64,000 bases of DNA from Photorhabdus thracensis. Lineage in GTDB: Bacteria > Pseudomonadota > Gammaproteobacteria > Enterobacterales > Enterobacteriaceae. The notes beneath the pieces were generated by a model, which was not told the origin of the DNA, made no database searches, and worked only from the letters and a program-made list of their open reading frames with translations. The stretch is taken from positions 1,550,001 to 1,614,000 of the forward strand of contig NZ_CP011104.1 in assembly GCF_001010285.1 (NCBI RefSeq), read 5' to 3'. This document shows positions 10,956 through 21,225 of the stretch, piece after piece (within the stretch, counting starts at the first letter, position 1; each line of letters opens with the position of its first letter). The position numbers and the translations under genes were made by a program.

Positions 10956-11243
10956 GTGAGGGATTCTACGCGTTATTCAGAACAGATTAAACCAATCAGC
11001 TACCTTAAAACCAATGCAGCTGCGGTGATGACGACACTGGCAGAGTCCCGCTCACCGATGATTATTACGCAAAATGGTGAAGCGAAAGCGGTCATTCAGG
11101 ATATTGCCTCTTATGAGCAGACAAAGGAAACCATAGCATTGTTAAAGATTTTGGCTTTAGGACAACAGCAGGTTAAAACAGGTGAAATCACACCGGTAAA
11201 GGATGTAATTCACCGTTTAAAGAATAAAGAGAAGTTCACCTGA
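10956..11243 (+). CDS. YefM/Phd-family antitoxin
   Basis: A 95-aa protein beginning VRDSTRYSEQIKPISYLKTN, read from a GTG at 10956. The pattern (DNA-binding N-terminal fold, then ESRSPMIITQNGEAKAVI and a toxin-wrapping C-terminal helix) is that of YefM/Phd antitoxins paired with ParE/RelE toxins. The frame is open to 10833, but the extra 41 residues are hydrophobic, have no family match and include no nearer ATG. The stop overlaps the start of the broken toxin gene, as is usual in such operons. With the toxin destroyed it is probably a solitary remnant. Confidence 0.8.
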   Translation: MRDSTRYSEQIKPISYLKTNAAAVMTTLAESRSPMIITQNGEAKAVIQDIASYEQTKETIALLKILALGQQQVKTGEITPVKDVIHRLKNKEKFT

Positions 11244-11369
11244 TGTCATATAAAGGAGGTATTAACTAAAGACGCCGAAGCGGATTTAGAGGATATTTAC
11301 GATTATATTGTCGAAAATGACAGTCCTGGGAAAGCCGATTATGTATTGGAGCAGTTGCTGAGTGGTTAG
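11243..11369 (+). pseudogene. ParE/RelE-type toxin, frameshifted and truncated
   Basis: The ATG at 11243 overlaps the antitoxin stop and reads MSYK, then hits a stop after 8 codons. Shifting phase around 11254 restores a toxin-like sequence (TKDAEADLEDIYDYIVEND, then SPGKADYVLEQ) until a stop at 11367. Full-length toxins of this family have about 95-105 residues, so both a frameshift near the start and loss of the C-terminal half have inactivated it. Confidence 0.8.
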
Positions 11370-11404
11370 ATTTTCCCGGTAGGTGTTAATAGCATTCAAT
11401 TACC

Positions 11405-11620
<216 letters not shown>

Positions 11621-11667
11621 ATTACTGACTAATTATAGTCTGAAACAACATAACCGACTTAAAACTT

Positions 11668-11743
<76 letters not shown>

Positions 11744-11799
11744 GTCACTGACTTGGCTAATGATAGCCTGAAATAACATACTGATTACAAATCGAAATT

Positions 11800-11875
<76 letters not shown>

Positions 11876-11928
11876 ATATCTTTCAGTATGCCATACCTGA
11901 TAAAATTCTTCATCGGTACGGGGAGCGC

Positions 11929-11956
11929 ATTATACGAAAAATCGCTGCACTCGCAA
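11929..11956 (-). promoter_or_regulatory. Promoter of the tRNA-Gly operon
   Basis: On the minus strand, -35 TTGCGA (11951-11956) and -10 TATAAT (11929-11934) are separated by 16 bases. A G+C-rich discriminator GCGCTCCCC follows, typical of stable-RNA promoters under stringent control. Confidence 0.75.
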
Positions 11957-12081
11957 GCCCCTTCAACGCAAAAAAACAAACTTTTCGGTCAAATGGCGAT
12001 TTAATAAACACCAATGCAGATTAATAATCGTCACACTGAGCTTACGTTATCATAGCCAGCAGAGGACAAAATAAAACTTTC

Positions 12082-12630
12082 TTATTCCGATTGAATAAAA
12101 TGTTCTCGATAATAAGCTAATTCAGCCACTGATTCGCGAATATCATCCAGTGCCTGATGAGTACTCTGCTTTTTTAATCCCGCCAGGATTTCCGGTTTCC
12201 AACGACGGGCTAATTCTTTCAATGTACTGACATCCAGATAACGGTAGTGAAAATAGGCTTCCAGCTCCGGCATATAACGGAATAGGAAACGCCGATCCTG
12301 ACCAACACTATTACCACAAATAGGTGAAGCCCCCGCGGGAACCCACTCTTCCAAAAATTCAATCGTCGCCTTCTCTGCCGCACGATCATCTATTTTGCTT
12401 GCTTTAACACGTTCAACCAACCCACTGCCAGTATGGGTACGCACATTCCATTCATCCATCAGAGCAAGTTGCTCATCAGACTGATAAATCGCAATGACCG
12501 GCCCTTCAGCCAGAATATTCAAATTTGCATCAGTGACAATTGTCGCAATTTCAATAATGCGATCCCGCTCTGGATCTAAACCCGTCATTTCCAGATCTAT
12601 CCAGATAAGATTGTGCTCACTTTTTGACAT
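12082..12630 (-). CDS. orn: Orn, oligoribonuclease
   Basis: Essential 3'-5' exonuclease of the DEDDh family that degrades 2-5-nt RNAs and pGpG. Motifs are [11 protein letters not shown] (ExoI), [12 protein letters not shown] (ExoII) and [10 protein letters not shown] (ExoIII). I chose ATG 12630 (MSKSEHN), giving 182 aa. The open frame extends 17 codons upstream into the IS-flanking DNA. Transcribed toward the glycine tRNA operon, with a decayed IS element just upstream of its start. Confidence 0.96.
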   Translation of the reverse strand: MSKSEHNLIWIDLEMTGLDPERDRIIEIATIVTDANLNILAEGPVIAIYQSDEQLALMDEWNVRTHTGSGLVERVKASKIDDRAAEKATIEFLEEWVPAGASPICGNSVGQDRRFLFRYMPELEAYFHYRYLDVSTLKELARRWKPEILAGLKKQSTHQALDDIRESVAELAYYREHFIQSE

Positions 12631-12715
12631 GTTATATCCTAGGTTGGAGAGATAGTTCTTATTATTGACATCCTCCCCCACTTTCGCACTTCGTGACTCA
12701 AGAGGGGGATCCCCG

Positions 12716-13514
12716 TTAGTGGGCGACGGCTGATCGCTCTGCGTCTGGTTCCTGCTTCAACGGGCGGCCTGATTGCTCCGTCCCTCCACAGGCAAGCACG
12801 GCATGCCCTGCCGCTAACATGTTACGAGCGCCGTTTACATCTGCGTTCGCGGTATATCCACACACCTGGCACACGAATTTACTCTGTGACAATCGGTTCT
12901 CTTTTGCTGTATGACCGCAACATGCGCACCGCTGGCTGGTGTATGCCGGAGGGACTGCCAGTACCTGACCGCCGCGCCAGCGCTGCTTATATTCTAGCTG
13001 ACGGCGCATTTCATACCAGCCCTGATCCAGTATCGCGCGATTTAAGCCTGTTTTAGCCCCAACGTTCCTTCCGGGCTGTTCTGCCGTGCCTTTCGCTGAC
13101 TTCGACATGTTACCGACCTTCAAATCTTCAATCACGATCATCGCGTGGTTTTTGCTTATTTTCGTGGTGGGGCTCAGCGGCTTCTATCTCGACTTGAAAC
13201 GACACATACCACTGACCCGCTGACTGGCTGATCGTGGCATTTTTGATTTTGCCGTTCACCTCCTGCGGTTGAAGGTTATCGGTGTAAGCTTCCTGTAAGA
13301 AGGCGTATTCCGGTGTTTTTTTCCACCCCGTGAGCATGCGGTTTAGTTCAAACGCAGAGGGAAGTTTTCCGCCGGAATCCAGAATGTGTTTTGTTACCTC
13401 AAGGCCGTGATCCCAGACAAAACGAGCACACCCGCATAACTGTCGCAAACGCGGCGACTGTTCTTCAGTTGGCTCTAGTCTGAACTTGTAGGCTTTCAGT
13501 ATTAGCATTATCAT
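12716..13514 (-). pseudogene. tnpB: TnpB (IS605 OrfB), internally deleted and frameshifted
   Basis: The N-terminal piece (13128-13514) reads MIMLILKAYKFRLEPTEEQ and joins abruptly to VNGKIKNATIS; about 60 residues of the usual N-terminal region are missing. A second deletion with a phase change joins it to the C-terminal piece (12716-13141, MIVIEDLKVGNMSKSAKGT). That piece retains the zinc finger CACCGH...CQVCGY and the last RuvC Asp (NADVNGARN). The segment that should hold the first RuvC Asp is absent, so no RNA-guided nuclease activity is expected. Confidence 0.88.
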
Positions 13515-13597
13515 TCAGTGTGTGGTCGGTTTATTCTCTATTTTACTGTGCCTTCGGCTAACTTCAATGCAAAAATACAAAATTAATTATTCACGAC

Positions 13598-13751
13598 ATT
13601 CAGCCTTTCCCGTCGCTGACGTAATGAGTTTCTGAACTTACGCGGAGCATACAGAAAGGCAGTTCTCTGGTCCCGTTCCTACTTTGCGGGTTCATGCGGT
13701 GGAGCACCGCTGGAAGTGGTGAAACAATACATTCAACATCAGCGTGGCTGA
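13598..13751 (+). pseudogene. tnpA: TnpA (IS200/IS605 Y1 transposase), C-terminal fragment
   Basis: An in-frame stretch ending at the TGA of 13749-13751 reads VLWSRSYFAGSCGGAPLEVV and then KQYIQHQRG, the characteristic C terminus of Y1-family TnpA. An internal TGA interrupts it at 13617, where the family usually has Leu or Arg after SRR. The catalytic tyrosine region and everything N-terminal are gone. Confidence 0.75.
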
Positions 13752-13892
13752 TGATTCTACGGGCTTTTCAAGCCCGTCCAAATTCCCCTCCCGCCTGATG
13801 TCGGCGGGAGTACCCTTTGGAGGTAAAGATGGATGGTGTATCATAGCGCTTTTAGAAAATAGCAGCGATAAATATGGAACAAGTGAGGTTCG

Positions 13893-14957
13893 GTGGCTAA
13901 GAATAAATTATCCAAAGGCCAGCAACGGCGGGTACAGGCAAATCATCAGCGCAGACTGAAAAAACAGGATAATAAACCTGAAATGGATGATAGCCAGTTA
14001 GGTGAACCTCAGGAGGGGCTGGTTATCAGCCGTTTCGGCCAACATGCTGATGTAGAGGCAGCAGACGGTTCTATACAACGTTGTAATATCCGCAGAACGA
14101 TCCGCTCATTAGTCACAGGTGATCGGGTGGTATGGCGTCCTTCGCTGCAAACGCAAACAGATGTTAAAGTCAATGGCATTGTTGAAGCGGTTCACGAGCG
14201 GACTTCTGTACTGACACGCCCTGACTACTATGATGGCGTTAAACCTATTGCCGCCAACATTGACCAGATAGTTATTGTGTCAGCCATTCTCCCTGAACTT
14301 TCACTCAATATTATCGATCGCTACCTTGTTGCCTGTGAAACACTGGGCATTGAGCCATTGATTGTGCTGAATAAAATTGACCTGTTGGACGAAGAAAGCC
14401 GTGAATGGGTCGATGAAGTCATGTCCACATACCATAATATTGGTTACAGAGTATTAAAGTTATCAAGCCATACTGGCGAAGGTATGGAAGAATTACTAAA
14501 GATGCTCGCAGACAGAATCAGTATCTTCGCCGGTCAGTCTGGAGTGGGTAAATCCAGTTTGCTGAACACGCTCCTGCCGGAAGATGAAGAAAAAATTCTG
14601 GTCAATCAGGTTTCAGAAGTTTCCGGTTTAGGTCAACACACCACCACGGCATCCCGCCTTTATCATTTTCCACATGGCGGTGATGTGATTGATTCTCCAG
14701 GTGTCCGAGAATTTGGCCTATGGCATTTAACACCAGAACAGATAACTCAGGGTTTCGTCGAATTCCGCGATTATCTGGGAAACTGTAAATTCCGCGATTG
14801 TAAACATCGGGATGATCCAGAATGTGCGTTACGGAAAGCAGTAGAAGATAGCAAAATAACTGAAGAACGCTTTGAAAATTATCACCGTATTCTCGACAGC
14901 ATGGACCAAATTAAACCACGTAAGACGTTTACAGATAACGATAGCTATACCCAATAG
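13893..14957 (+). CDS. rsgA: RsgA, 30S-maturation GTPase
   Basis: Circularly permuted GTPase that checks late maturation of the 30S subunit. Order of motifs: OB domain, G4 LNKIDLL, then G1 GQSGVGKSS and G3 DSPGVREFG, followed by a zinc domain ([14 protein letters not shown]). Start is GTG at 13893 (protein [13 protein letters not shown]). Length is 354 aa. The last codons (TQ-stop) lie inside an ERIC element that begins at 14946, so the native C terminus may have been altered slightly. Confidence 0.96.
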   Translation: MAKNKLSKGQQRRVQANHQRRLKKQDNKPEMDDSQLGEPQEGLVISRFGQHADVEAADGSIQRCNIRRTIRSLVTGDRVVWRPSLQTQTDVKVNGIVEAVHERTSVLTRPDYYDGVKPIAANIDQIVIVSAILPELSLNIIDRYLVACETLGIEPLIVLNKIDLLDEESREWVDEVMSTYHNIGYRVLKLSSHTGEGMEELLKMLADRISIFAGQSGVGKSSLLNTLLPEDEEKILVNQVSEVSGLGQHTTTASRLYHFPHGGDVIDSPGVREFGLWHLTPEQITQGFVEFRDYLGNCKFRDCKHRDDPECALRKAVEDSKITEERFENYHRILDSMDQIKPRKTFTDNDSYTQ

Positions 14958-15072
14958 ATTTCAAGTTGCAGCGCGGCGGCAAGTGAACGCATCCCCAGGA
15001 GCATAGATAACGATGTGACTGGGGTAAGTGAACGCAGCCAACAAAGCAGCAACTTGAAAGATGAAGGGTATA
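14946..15072. repeat. ERIC intergenic repeat (127 bp)
   Basis: An imperfect palindrome of 127 bases opens with TATACCC and closes with GGGTATA. It contains the hallmark core ATCCCCAGGAGC...GTGACTGGGGTAAG. Its size and core match enterobacterial repetitive intergenic consensus elements. It overlaps the final 12 bases of rsgA and supplies the stop codon, and it separates rsgA from psd. Confidence 0.9.
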
Positions 15073-15151
15073 ACTGACATTAAATAAAAGGACGGGTACA
15101 ATAGTCCCCTTTTATCTAATTTGCCGATAAAATAACATCCAAGAGGTTGAC

Positions 15152-16045
15152 GTGCTGGATAACATTAAAATCAGGTTGCATCATTTATTGCCTAAACAAG
15201 GAATTACGAATCTGGCAGGCTGGTTTGCAAATAAAAAGGCTGGCTGGCTGACTCAATTGGCAATTAAGGCGTTTGCCCGTGTTTATAAAGTGGATATGAA
15301 TGAAGCGAAGGTGCCTGAGTTTTCTGCCTATACAACATTCAACGAATTCTTTATCCGCCCATTAAAAGAGGATGTTCGCCCGGTTGTCAGCGAAGAACAT
15401 CAATTAGCACTGCCTGCTGATGGTATTATCAGTCAGTTAGGTAATATCCGGACAGACCAGATACTTCAGGCCAAAGGGCACCACTACACCCTTGAAGCTC
15501 TGCTAGCCGGCAATCATCAGTTGGCAGAGATATTCCGTGATGGGCAGTTTGTAACGACTTACTTATCACCAAAGGATTATCACCGTGTACATATGCCCTG
15601 CGATGGATTGCTGAAAGAGATGATCTATGTCCCAGGCGATCTGTTCTCTGTCAATCCGTTGACTGCCGCCAACGTGCCAAACCTGTTCGCCCGTAATGAA
15701 AGAGTCATCTGCCTGTTTGATACTCAATTTGGGCCAATGATACAGATTCTGGTTGGTGCAACTATCGTCGGCAGTATTGAAATGGCCTGGTGTGGGACGG
15801 TTACGCCACCACGGGAAGGTATTATCAAACGCTGGACTTACCCTGAAGCCGGTACAACTGGCGCCGTCTCTTTGAAGAAAGGTGAGGAAATGGGCCGCTT
15901 CAAACTAGGTTCTACCGTTATTAACCTGTTCGCAGCAAATCAGGTGCAGCTAGCCGGGAACTTAAGCAGTGGTTCAGCAACCCGCATGGGTGAACTATTA
16001 GCCCAAGCGATAATGCCTGAAGAACCTACTGATAACATAAGCTAA
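15152..16045 (+). CDS. psd: Psd, phosphatidylserine decarboxylase proenzyme
   Basis: Inner-membrane enzyme making phosphatidylethanolamine from phosphatidylserine. It self-cleaves at the LGST motif to create a pyruvoyl cofactor. Here FKLGSTVIN places the cleaved serine at residue 254, the E. coli position. GTG start at 15152 with ribosome site AAGAGG, and length is 297 aa. It is followed after 26 bases by mscM, the usual pair. Confidence 0.97.
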   Translation: MLDNIKIRLHHLLPKQGITNLAGWFANKKAGWLTQLAIKAFARVYKVDMNEAKVPEFSAYTTFNEFFIRPLKEDVRPVVSEEHQLALPADGIISQLGNIRTDQILQAKGHHYTLEALLAGNHQLAEIFRDGQFVTTYLSPKDYHRVHMPCDGLLKEMIYVPGDLFSVNPLTAANVPNLFARNERVICLFDTQFGPMIQILVGATIVGSIEMAWCGTVTPPREGIIKRWTYPEAGTTGAVSLKKGEEMGRFKLGSTVINLFAANQVQLAGNLSSGSATRMGELLAQAIMPEEPTDNIS

Positions 16046-16071
16046 TCCCCTTCCAAGGAGAGTCCTCTATC

Positions 16072-19000
16072 GTGCGCCTGATTGTCAGCTTATTGCTTAG
16101 CCTGCTCATTATTAGTCCGGTTTTTGCTGCTACTCAACTTGATGAAAACCAGCTCAAACAAGAACTGCAACAAATTGAATCCAGTAAAAATCCGCAGGAT
16201 GCAGAAGTTGCTCAGGCGCTCCAAGGAGCGCTCAATTGGATTGCTGATACTAAATCTGCTAACGACAGAACACAGAAATATCAGGCTACCATTGATGATT
16301 TCCCAAAAATAACCAGAGAGCTTCGTCAAAAGTTACTTGCTGAAAGTGATACTCCCCGCCAGATTCCTGCAAACCAGCCAATCGCAAATCTTGAACAGCA
16401 GATTATTCAGATCAGCAGCCGGTTACTGGACCAAGGTGGACAATTACAGCAGGAGCAGGACAAAGGACGGGAAATCAGCGACTCCCTTGGATTATTACCC
16501 CAACAACAATCAGAAGCACGACGTCTTCTGACTGAAGCATCCTCTCGCCTTCAATCATTAGAAACACCATCCACTCCGTTAGGAGAAGCCCAATTTGCTT
16601 TAGCTCAAGCCGAAGTAAATGCTCACAAAGCTACAGTTAATGAACTGGAAATAGCTCAACTTTCTGCCAATAACCGGCAGGAAATTTCCCGTATGCGAGT
16701 TGATCTGTTCAAAAAGCGTTATCAGCGACTTGATCTTGAGCTGCAACAACTCCGCAGCCAACTTAACGCACAACGCCAGCAAAAAGCAGAATTAGCTCTG
16801 GAACATACAGAAATGCTGGCAGAACAGAGTGGTCAGCTACCAAAATTTCTGCTTGATGAATTACAACTGAACCGTCATTTATCTCAGGAGTTAAATCAGC
16901 AAGCGCAACGAATGAATACCATCGGCTCAAAGCAACGCCAGGCCGCCAGTGATACTATTCAAGTCCGGCAAGCATTGAGTACCATTCGTGAACAGGCCCA
17001 ATGGCTTGGAGGCTCCACAACGCTAGGAGAAGCCCTTCGAACTCAGCTTGCCCGTTTGCCCGACATGTCTAAACCTCAGCAACTTGACCGGAATATTATC
17101 AAATTCAGGGTCGATCGGCTGAAATACGAAGATATGCTGGAACAGTTACAGAAAGAAATAAAACCCGCTCAAGCAAACAACGTTGCACTGACGGCCGAAC
17201 AAGAGCGGATTTACGATTCCCTGATTCGTACCCGCAAAGAATTACTCAATTCACTATTATCTGGTTATGACAGTGAGATTCTTGAACTAACCAAACTGAA
17301 AGTCGCTACCAACCAGCTAAACGATGCACTGACAGAAGTAAAGGAAGCCACCCACCGTTATCTGTTCTGGGTCGCAGATGTTAATCCTGTTTCGCTCGAT
17401 TACCCTATTAGTGTTGTGCAGGATCTGACCCGCTTATTATCACTGGATACTTTCTCTCAGTTAAGTGGGGCCCTGATAGTCATGCTGACCACTCAGGATA
17501 CGCTGCTATATCTGCTTGGTGCACTATTTCTTGTCATATTCAGCGTCGGTTCTCTCCGCCACTATCACGCATTTCTTGAGCGCGCGAGTAACCGCATCGG
17601 CAAAGTAACATATGATCACTTCTCCCTTACTTTGCGTACCGTATTCTGGTCGGTCATTGTTGCGTTACCTTTGCCAATGCTCTGGTCTGCGATCGGCTAT
17701 GGGCTGCAAAGCGCCTGGCAGTATCCAATGGCGATCGCCATTGGATATGGCGTCAGTGCAACGACTCCCGTATTATGGATCTTTATGCTGAGTGCGACAT
17801 TTGCACACCCAAATGGATTATTCATTGCCCATTTTCGCTGGCCGGAAGAACGAGTCAAACGCGCATTGCGATTCTACCAGCTCTCTATCTTTGCCATCGT
17901 GCCATTGGTGATGGCATTAATCACTTTCGAACATTACAGTGATCGAGAATTTGCCTCCACACTTGGCAGGCTCTGTTTCCTGATACTGTGCGTCTCCTTA
18001 AGCTTGATTACCAGCAGCCTGAAACGGGCAAGAGTCCCGCTCTATCTGGATAAAAATGGCTCCGGTGAAAACGTTGTCAATACTGCTCTCTGGTGGATTT
18101 TACTCTCTGCGCCGATAATCGCGGCTCTGGCTTCCATACTGGGCTATTTCAGTACATCGCAGGCATTACTGGGACGTTTGGAGACTTCTGTTGCTATCTG
18201 GTTCTTCCTGCTGGTTATTTACCATATTATCCGGCGCTGGATGCTGATTCAGCGGCGCCGGATTGCTTTTGAACGGGCAAAACAGCGGCGGGCGGAAATT
18301 CTGGCTCAACGCGCCAAAGGCGAAGATGATTCAACGAGTTCAAGCAGCATCGAAGGTTCCATTGAAGTTGACGAACCCATTATTGACCTGGATGCAATCA
18401 GTGCTCAATCCCTGGGATTGGTACGCTCAATTCTGACCATGTTTGCATTGGTTTCACTGATTTTGCTCTGGTCAGAACTCCATTCAGCTTTCTCATTCCT
18501 GGAAAATATCCGCCTGTGGGATGTCACCACAACGATAAACAATGTAGAAACAGTTCAACCCATCACAATGGGCTCGGTATTAATCGCCATACTGGTGATT
18601 ATTATCACAACTCAGCTAGTGCGTAACCTGCCTGCCCTGCTTGAGCTGGCCTTATTGCAGCATCTGGAACTGGCCCCAGGTACCGGCTTTGCCATTACCA
18701 CACTAACCAAATACACCATTACGCTGATCGGTGGTCTGGTAGGTTTCTCGCTGATTGGCATTGAATGGTCAAAACTGCAATGGCTTGTTGCCGCACTGGG
18801 GGTTGGGCTTGGTTTTGGCTTACAAGAAATCTTCGCCAACATCGTTTCTGGCCTGATGATCCTGTTTGAAAAGCCCATCCGTATCGGTGATACCGTCACC
18901 ATCCGCAATCTGACTGGCAGCATCACCAAGATCAATACACGGGCAACGACGCTTTCAGATTGGGACCGGAAAGAAATTATTGTTCCTAACAAAGCCTTTA

Positions 19001-19407
19001 TCACTGAGCAGTTTATTAACTGGTCATTGTCAGACACCATCACCCGTGTCGTACTGACAATTCCTGCTCCGGCAGAGAATAACAGCGAAAAAATCACCCA
19101 AATCCTGTTAAATGCGGCCAAACACAGCTCTCTGATCCTGGATAACCCGGCACCTGAAGTGTATCTGGTTGATCTCCAGCATGGCATTCAGATATTTGAA
19201 TTACGTATTTATGCCGCTGAAATGGGGCACCGGATGCCTGTCCGCCATGAAGTCCACCAGCTTATTCTGCAAGAATTTCACAAGCATGGTATTACTCTGC
19301 CATTCCCGCCATTTCAGGCTAGCATTGATATAATTGGTCAAAACATCCGCAGCGCGACGACCAATATGTCAGGCCGAAACCCACCACGCCAACCGGGTAG
19401 TTTATAA
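16072..19407 (+). CDS. mscM: MscM, miniconductance mechanosensitive channel
   Basis: Large MscS-family channel (1111 aa, YjeP/MscM type) protecting against hypo-osmotic shock. A signal peptide (about residues 1-20) leads to a long periplasmic coiled-coil domain to about residue 460. Many membrane segments follow, with the MscS pore and beta domain near 880-1000 (GLGFGLQEIFANIVSGL, ending in a cytoplasmic domain). GTG start. The final 71 bases (19337-19407) are duplicated at 26646-26716, marking the endpoint of the T6SS cassette duplication. The reading frame here is intact. Confidence 0.95.
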   Translation: MRLIVSLLLSLLIISPVFAATQLDENQLKQELQQIESSKNPQDAEVAQALQGALNWIADTKSANDRTQKYQATIDDFPKITRELRQKLLAESDTPRQIPANQPIANLEQQIIQISSRLLDQGGQLQQEQDKGREISDSLGLLPQQQSEARRLLTEASSRLQSLETPSTPLGEAQFALAQAEVNAHKATVNELEIAQLSANNRQEISRMRVDLFKKRYQRLDLELQQLRSQLNAQRQQKAELALEHTEMLAEQSGQLPKFLLDELQLNRHLSQELNQQAQRMNTIGSKQRQAASDTIQVRQALSTIREQAQWLGGSTTLGEALRTQLARLPDMSKPQQLDRNIIKFRVDRLKYEDMLEQLQKEIKPAQANNVALTAEQERIYDSLIRTRKELLNSLLSGYDSEILELTKLKVATNQLNDALTEVKEATHRYLFWVADVNPVSLDYPISVVQDLTRLLSLDTFSQLSGALIVMLTTQDTLLYLLGALFLVIFSVGSLRHYHAFLERASNRIGKVTYDHFSLTLRTVFWSVIVALPLPMLWSAIGYGLQSAWQYPMAIAIGYGVSATTPVLWIFMLSATFAHPNGLFIAHFRWPEERVKRALRFYQLSIFAIVPLVMALITFEHYSDREFASTLGRLCFLILCVSLSLITSSLKRARVPLYLDKNGSGENVVNTALWWILLSAPIIAALASILGYFSTSQALLGRLETSVAIWFFLLVIYHIIRRWMLIQRRRIAFERAKQRRAEILAQRAKGEDDSTSSSSIEGSIEVDEPIIDLDAISAQSLGLVRSILTMFALVSLILLWSELHSAFSFLENIRLWDVTTTINNVETVQPITMGSVLIAILVIIITTQLVRNLPALLELALLQHLELAPGTGFAITTLTKYTITLIGGLVGFSLIGIEWSKLQWLVAALGVGLGFGLQEIFANIVSGLMILFEKPIRIGDTVTIRNLTGSITKINTRATTLSDWDRKEIIVPNKAFITEQFINWSLSDTITRVVLTIPAPAENNSEKITQILLNAAKHSSLILDNPAPEVYLVDLQHGIQIFELRIYAAEMGHRMPVRHEVHQLILQEFHKHGITLPFPPFQASIDIIGQNIRSATTNMSGRNPPRQPGSL

Positions 19408-19451
19408 AAAGAGAATGAAGAACCGAGCCTCCGTATTTGAATCAACTCACT

Positions 19452-19501
19452 CTATTTCAGGCAAAGTATTACCTTTTACCGCCATCCTATGCCTGAAATA
19501 G
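19452..19501. terminator. Inverted repeat at the mscM/PAAR convergence
   Basis: A 12-bp perfect inverted repeat (CTATTTCAGGCA at 19452-19463 with TGCCTGAAATAG at 19490-19501) spans the PAAR stop codon, between two convergent genes. It could stop transcription from either side but lacks a clear T run. The same structure recurs about 7309 bases later in unit 2. Confidence 0.4.
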
Positions 19502-19750
19502 ACTTTGCGAAGCCATCAATGTCGCCCCACAAGAGGTTTTCATCCCCTCCAGTGCGTACATTTGCCCATTAGAGCTGACTATGCCCGGCGTCCCTTCCAC
19601 GATGGTTTGATTACCACCACATTTTGGACAGGATACCGGATCCCCAACCCGGGCCGCTTTCTTCCCTAACACATCAAAACCGCCATCACCTGCCAGCACC
19701 TTGCCGCCATGCGAAGTCGAATCTCCAACTAAAATAATGGAACGTAACAT
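19487..19750 (-). CDS. PAAR-domain spike-tip protein, copy 1
   Basis: 87-aa PAAR protein that would cap the VgrG trimer and sharpen the type VI needle. The pattern MLRSIILVGDSTSHGGKVLAG, then AARVGDPVSCPKCGGNQTIVEG and MKTSCGATLMA contains the repeated PAAR turns with metal-binding His and Cys residues. It carries no toxin extension. It is divergent from the TssF-like gene with a 268-base A+T-rich promoter region between them. Its encoded protein is identical to that of copy 2 at 26796. Confidence 0.93.
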   Translation of the reverse strand: MLRSIILVGDSTSHGGKVLAGDGGFDVLGKKAARVGDPVSCPKCGGNQTIVEGTPGIVSSNGQMYALEGMKTSCGATLMASQSLFQA

Positions 19751-20018
19751 CTTTTACCCTCTTAACGATGAGTTAAATATTAATTTCAGCTTATGACATC
19801 TGACTATCATCGCGCCACAACTTAATTAAGGAAAACCTCCCTAAATCAAACTCTTTGAAATAAATTAAATCATCATGTTACTTAAACACCTATAAAATTT
19901 ACATTATTGACTGTTTTAAAGTGATATTTACACATCTTTAAAATATCAACCTTGATATTGATTAGATTGAAACATAAATTAACATTAATATTTGAATACA
20001 AAAGAGACAAGCGTAAAT

Positions 20019-21137
20019 ATGAAAAATTTTGAAGACTTCTACCGAAGAGCACTCTCTCAAATAAAGCAGGATATGCATCACGCGGCACAAGAGCATCCAC
20101 ACCTGGCTCCATTTACCGCCGAATCTGGTGACCCGGATATTCTCCGGGTACTGGAAGGTTTTGCGCTTCTGACTGCGGGTCTTCAGCAAAAAATTGACGA
20201 TGGTTTCCCTGAAGTGGTTTACCCTCTTTTACGAAAGGTCTGGCCGATACCGTTACACCCTATCCCTTCAACCAGCGTTATCCAGTTAGCTATTCAACCG
20301 GGCAGCATGACTGAAGCCACACATATCGCCAAAGGCAGTCAAATTTCCACCAGACAACATAACCCAGCAATGACGTTCAGAACCACCCAAGATATCAGCA
20401 TTGAGCCGGTCACCTTGATCCATAAAACGCTGACACACAGCGAAAACAAAAGCCTGATATCGCTGACCTTTCAATATCATGGGCAAACGCCCCACTGGAA
20501 GACCGGGCCCGTCATACTTTTTCTGGGAGAAGATCAAAAACTGGCGTCTTTACTGACGAAATACCTGGATCAGTCGCTGGACGAGACTTATCTGAAAACA
20601 TCCCTGGCAGAGAAAGAGATGTGGCTGTCTATCGAGAGCGCTCCACGTATGAAGGAAAATTTGGTACTGCCAAGACCCCATGACTATTTCTGGCCGTTGC
20701 AGGTGTTATACGAATACCTCTATCTGCCACACGTTAATGACTTTATGTCATTTGACTTATCGGAGGAGATCTCTGAGCTCCCTTTGGGAGAAGATAAGCA
20801 ATTTACCCTTATCTTGGAATTCGACTGCAACATTCCCATTGAGGACATTACCCCCGCATTTATTCCCCACTGCGTACCGGTTATCAACTTAGTGTCGACC
20901 AGAACAAAACCGATAGCATTTGAAAAAGGCAAATCGCGTTATGTATTGGCAGCAGATGAAATCTTTAGTATTGACAGAATTAAACTCCAATCTGAACCAG
21001 AGGAAATCTCTGATGGATCTGACCACCGTGTTCCCCTTATCGACAGCGCGCAACTGACAGCCCACCATTTTGCCGAACCCAGCGACAACATATTGCTTTT
21101 TCCCTCTGCCTGGTCGAAACAAGCCTTCACACATTAA
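20019..21137 (+). CDS. TssF-like baseplate protein, truncated, copy 1
   Basis: The N-terminal 200 residues fit TssF, a type VI baseplate wedge protein (FYRRALSQIKQDM, EHPHLA, then LRVLEGFALLTAGLQQKIDD and FPEVVYPLL). TssF proteins are usually near 600 aa, whereas this one is 372 aa from ATG 20019 and ends soon after SIDRI. After the stop a different phase stays open to 21208, so a frameshift may have cut it. It is separated from any structural tss cluster in this window. It may be a vgrG-linked remnant or a specialised short form; its identical survival in both units is notable. Confidence 0.7.
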   Translation: MKNFEDFYRRALSQIKQDMHHAAQEHPHLAPFTAESGDPDILRVLEGFALLTAGLQQKIDDGFPEVVYPLLRKVWPIPLHPIPSTSVIQLAIQPGSMTEATHIAKGSQISTRQHNPAMTFRTTQDISIEPVTLIHKTLTHSENKSLISLTFQYHGQTPHWKTGPVILFLGEDQKLASLLTKYLDQSLDETYLKTSLAEKEMWLSIESAPRMKENLVLPRPHDYFWPLQVLYEYLYLPHVNDFMSFDLSEEISELPLGEDKQFTLILEFDCNIPIEDITPAFIPHCVPVINLVSTRTKPIAFEKGKSRYVLAADEIFSIDRIKLQSEPEEISDGSDHRVPLIDSAQLTAHHFAEPSDNILLFPSAWSKQAFTH

Positions 21138-21225
21138 CCGTCATCAATGACGACACCGGTGAATACTGGGAATTTTACAATATGCCTGGGCACCAGAAGC
21201 TCATGTAACATAATGAGGAAAAATC

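Larger units (their letters stand above)
12665..13817. mobile_element. Degenerate IS200/IS605-type insertion sequence
   Basis: The left end on the minus strand reads GGGGGAGGATGTCAA, the usual right terminus of IS605-group elements, preceded by a CCCCCTC...GGGGGAGG foldback at 12671-12713. Inside are a decayed tnpB (minus) and the C-terminal tail of tnpA (plus), arranged divergently. Short hairpins (for example 13788-13808) mark the other end. There is no target duplication, as expected for this family. The element sits in the orn-rsgA spacer, upstream of both genes. Confidence 0.75.

Noticed and set aside
18612-19187. 191-codon minus-strand frame inside mscM
   Set aside because: It is antisense to the conserved MscS pore domain; codon-phase shadow.
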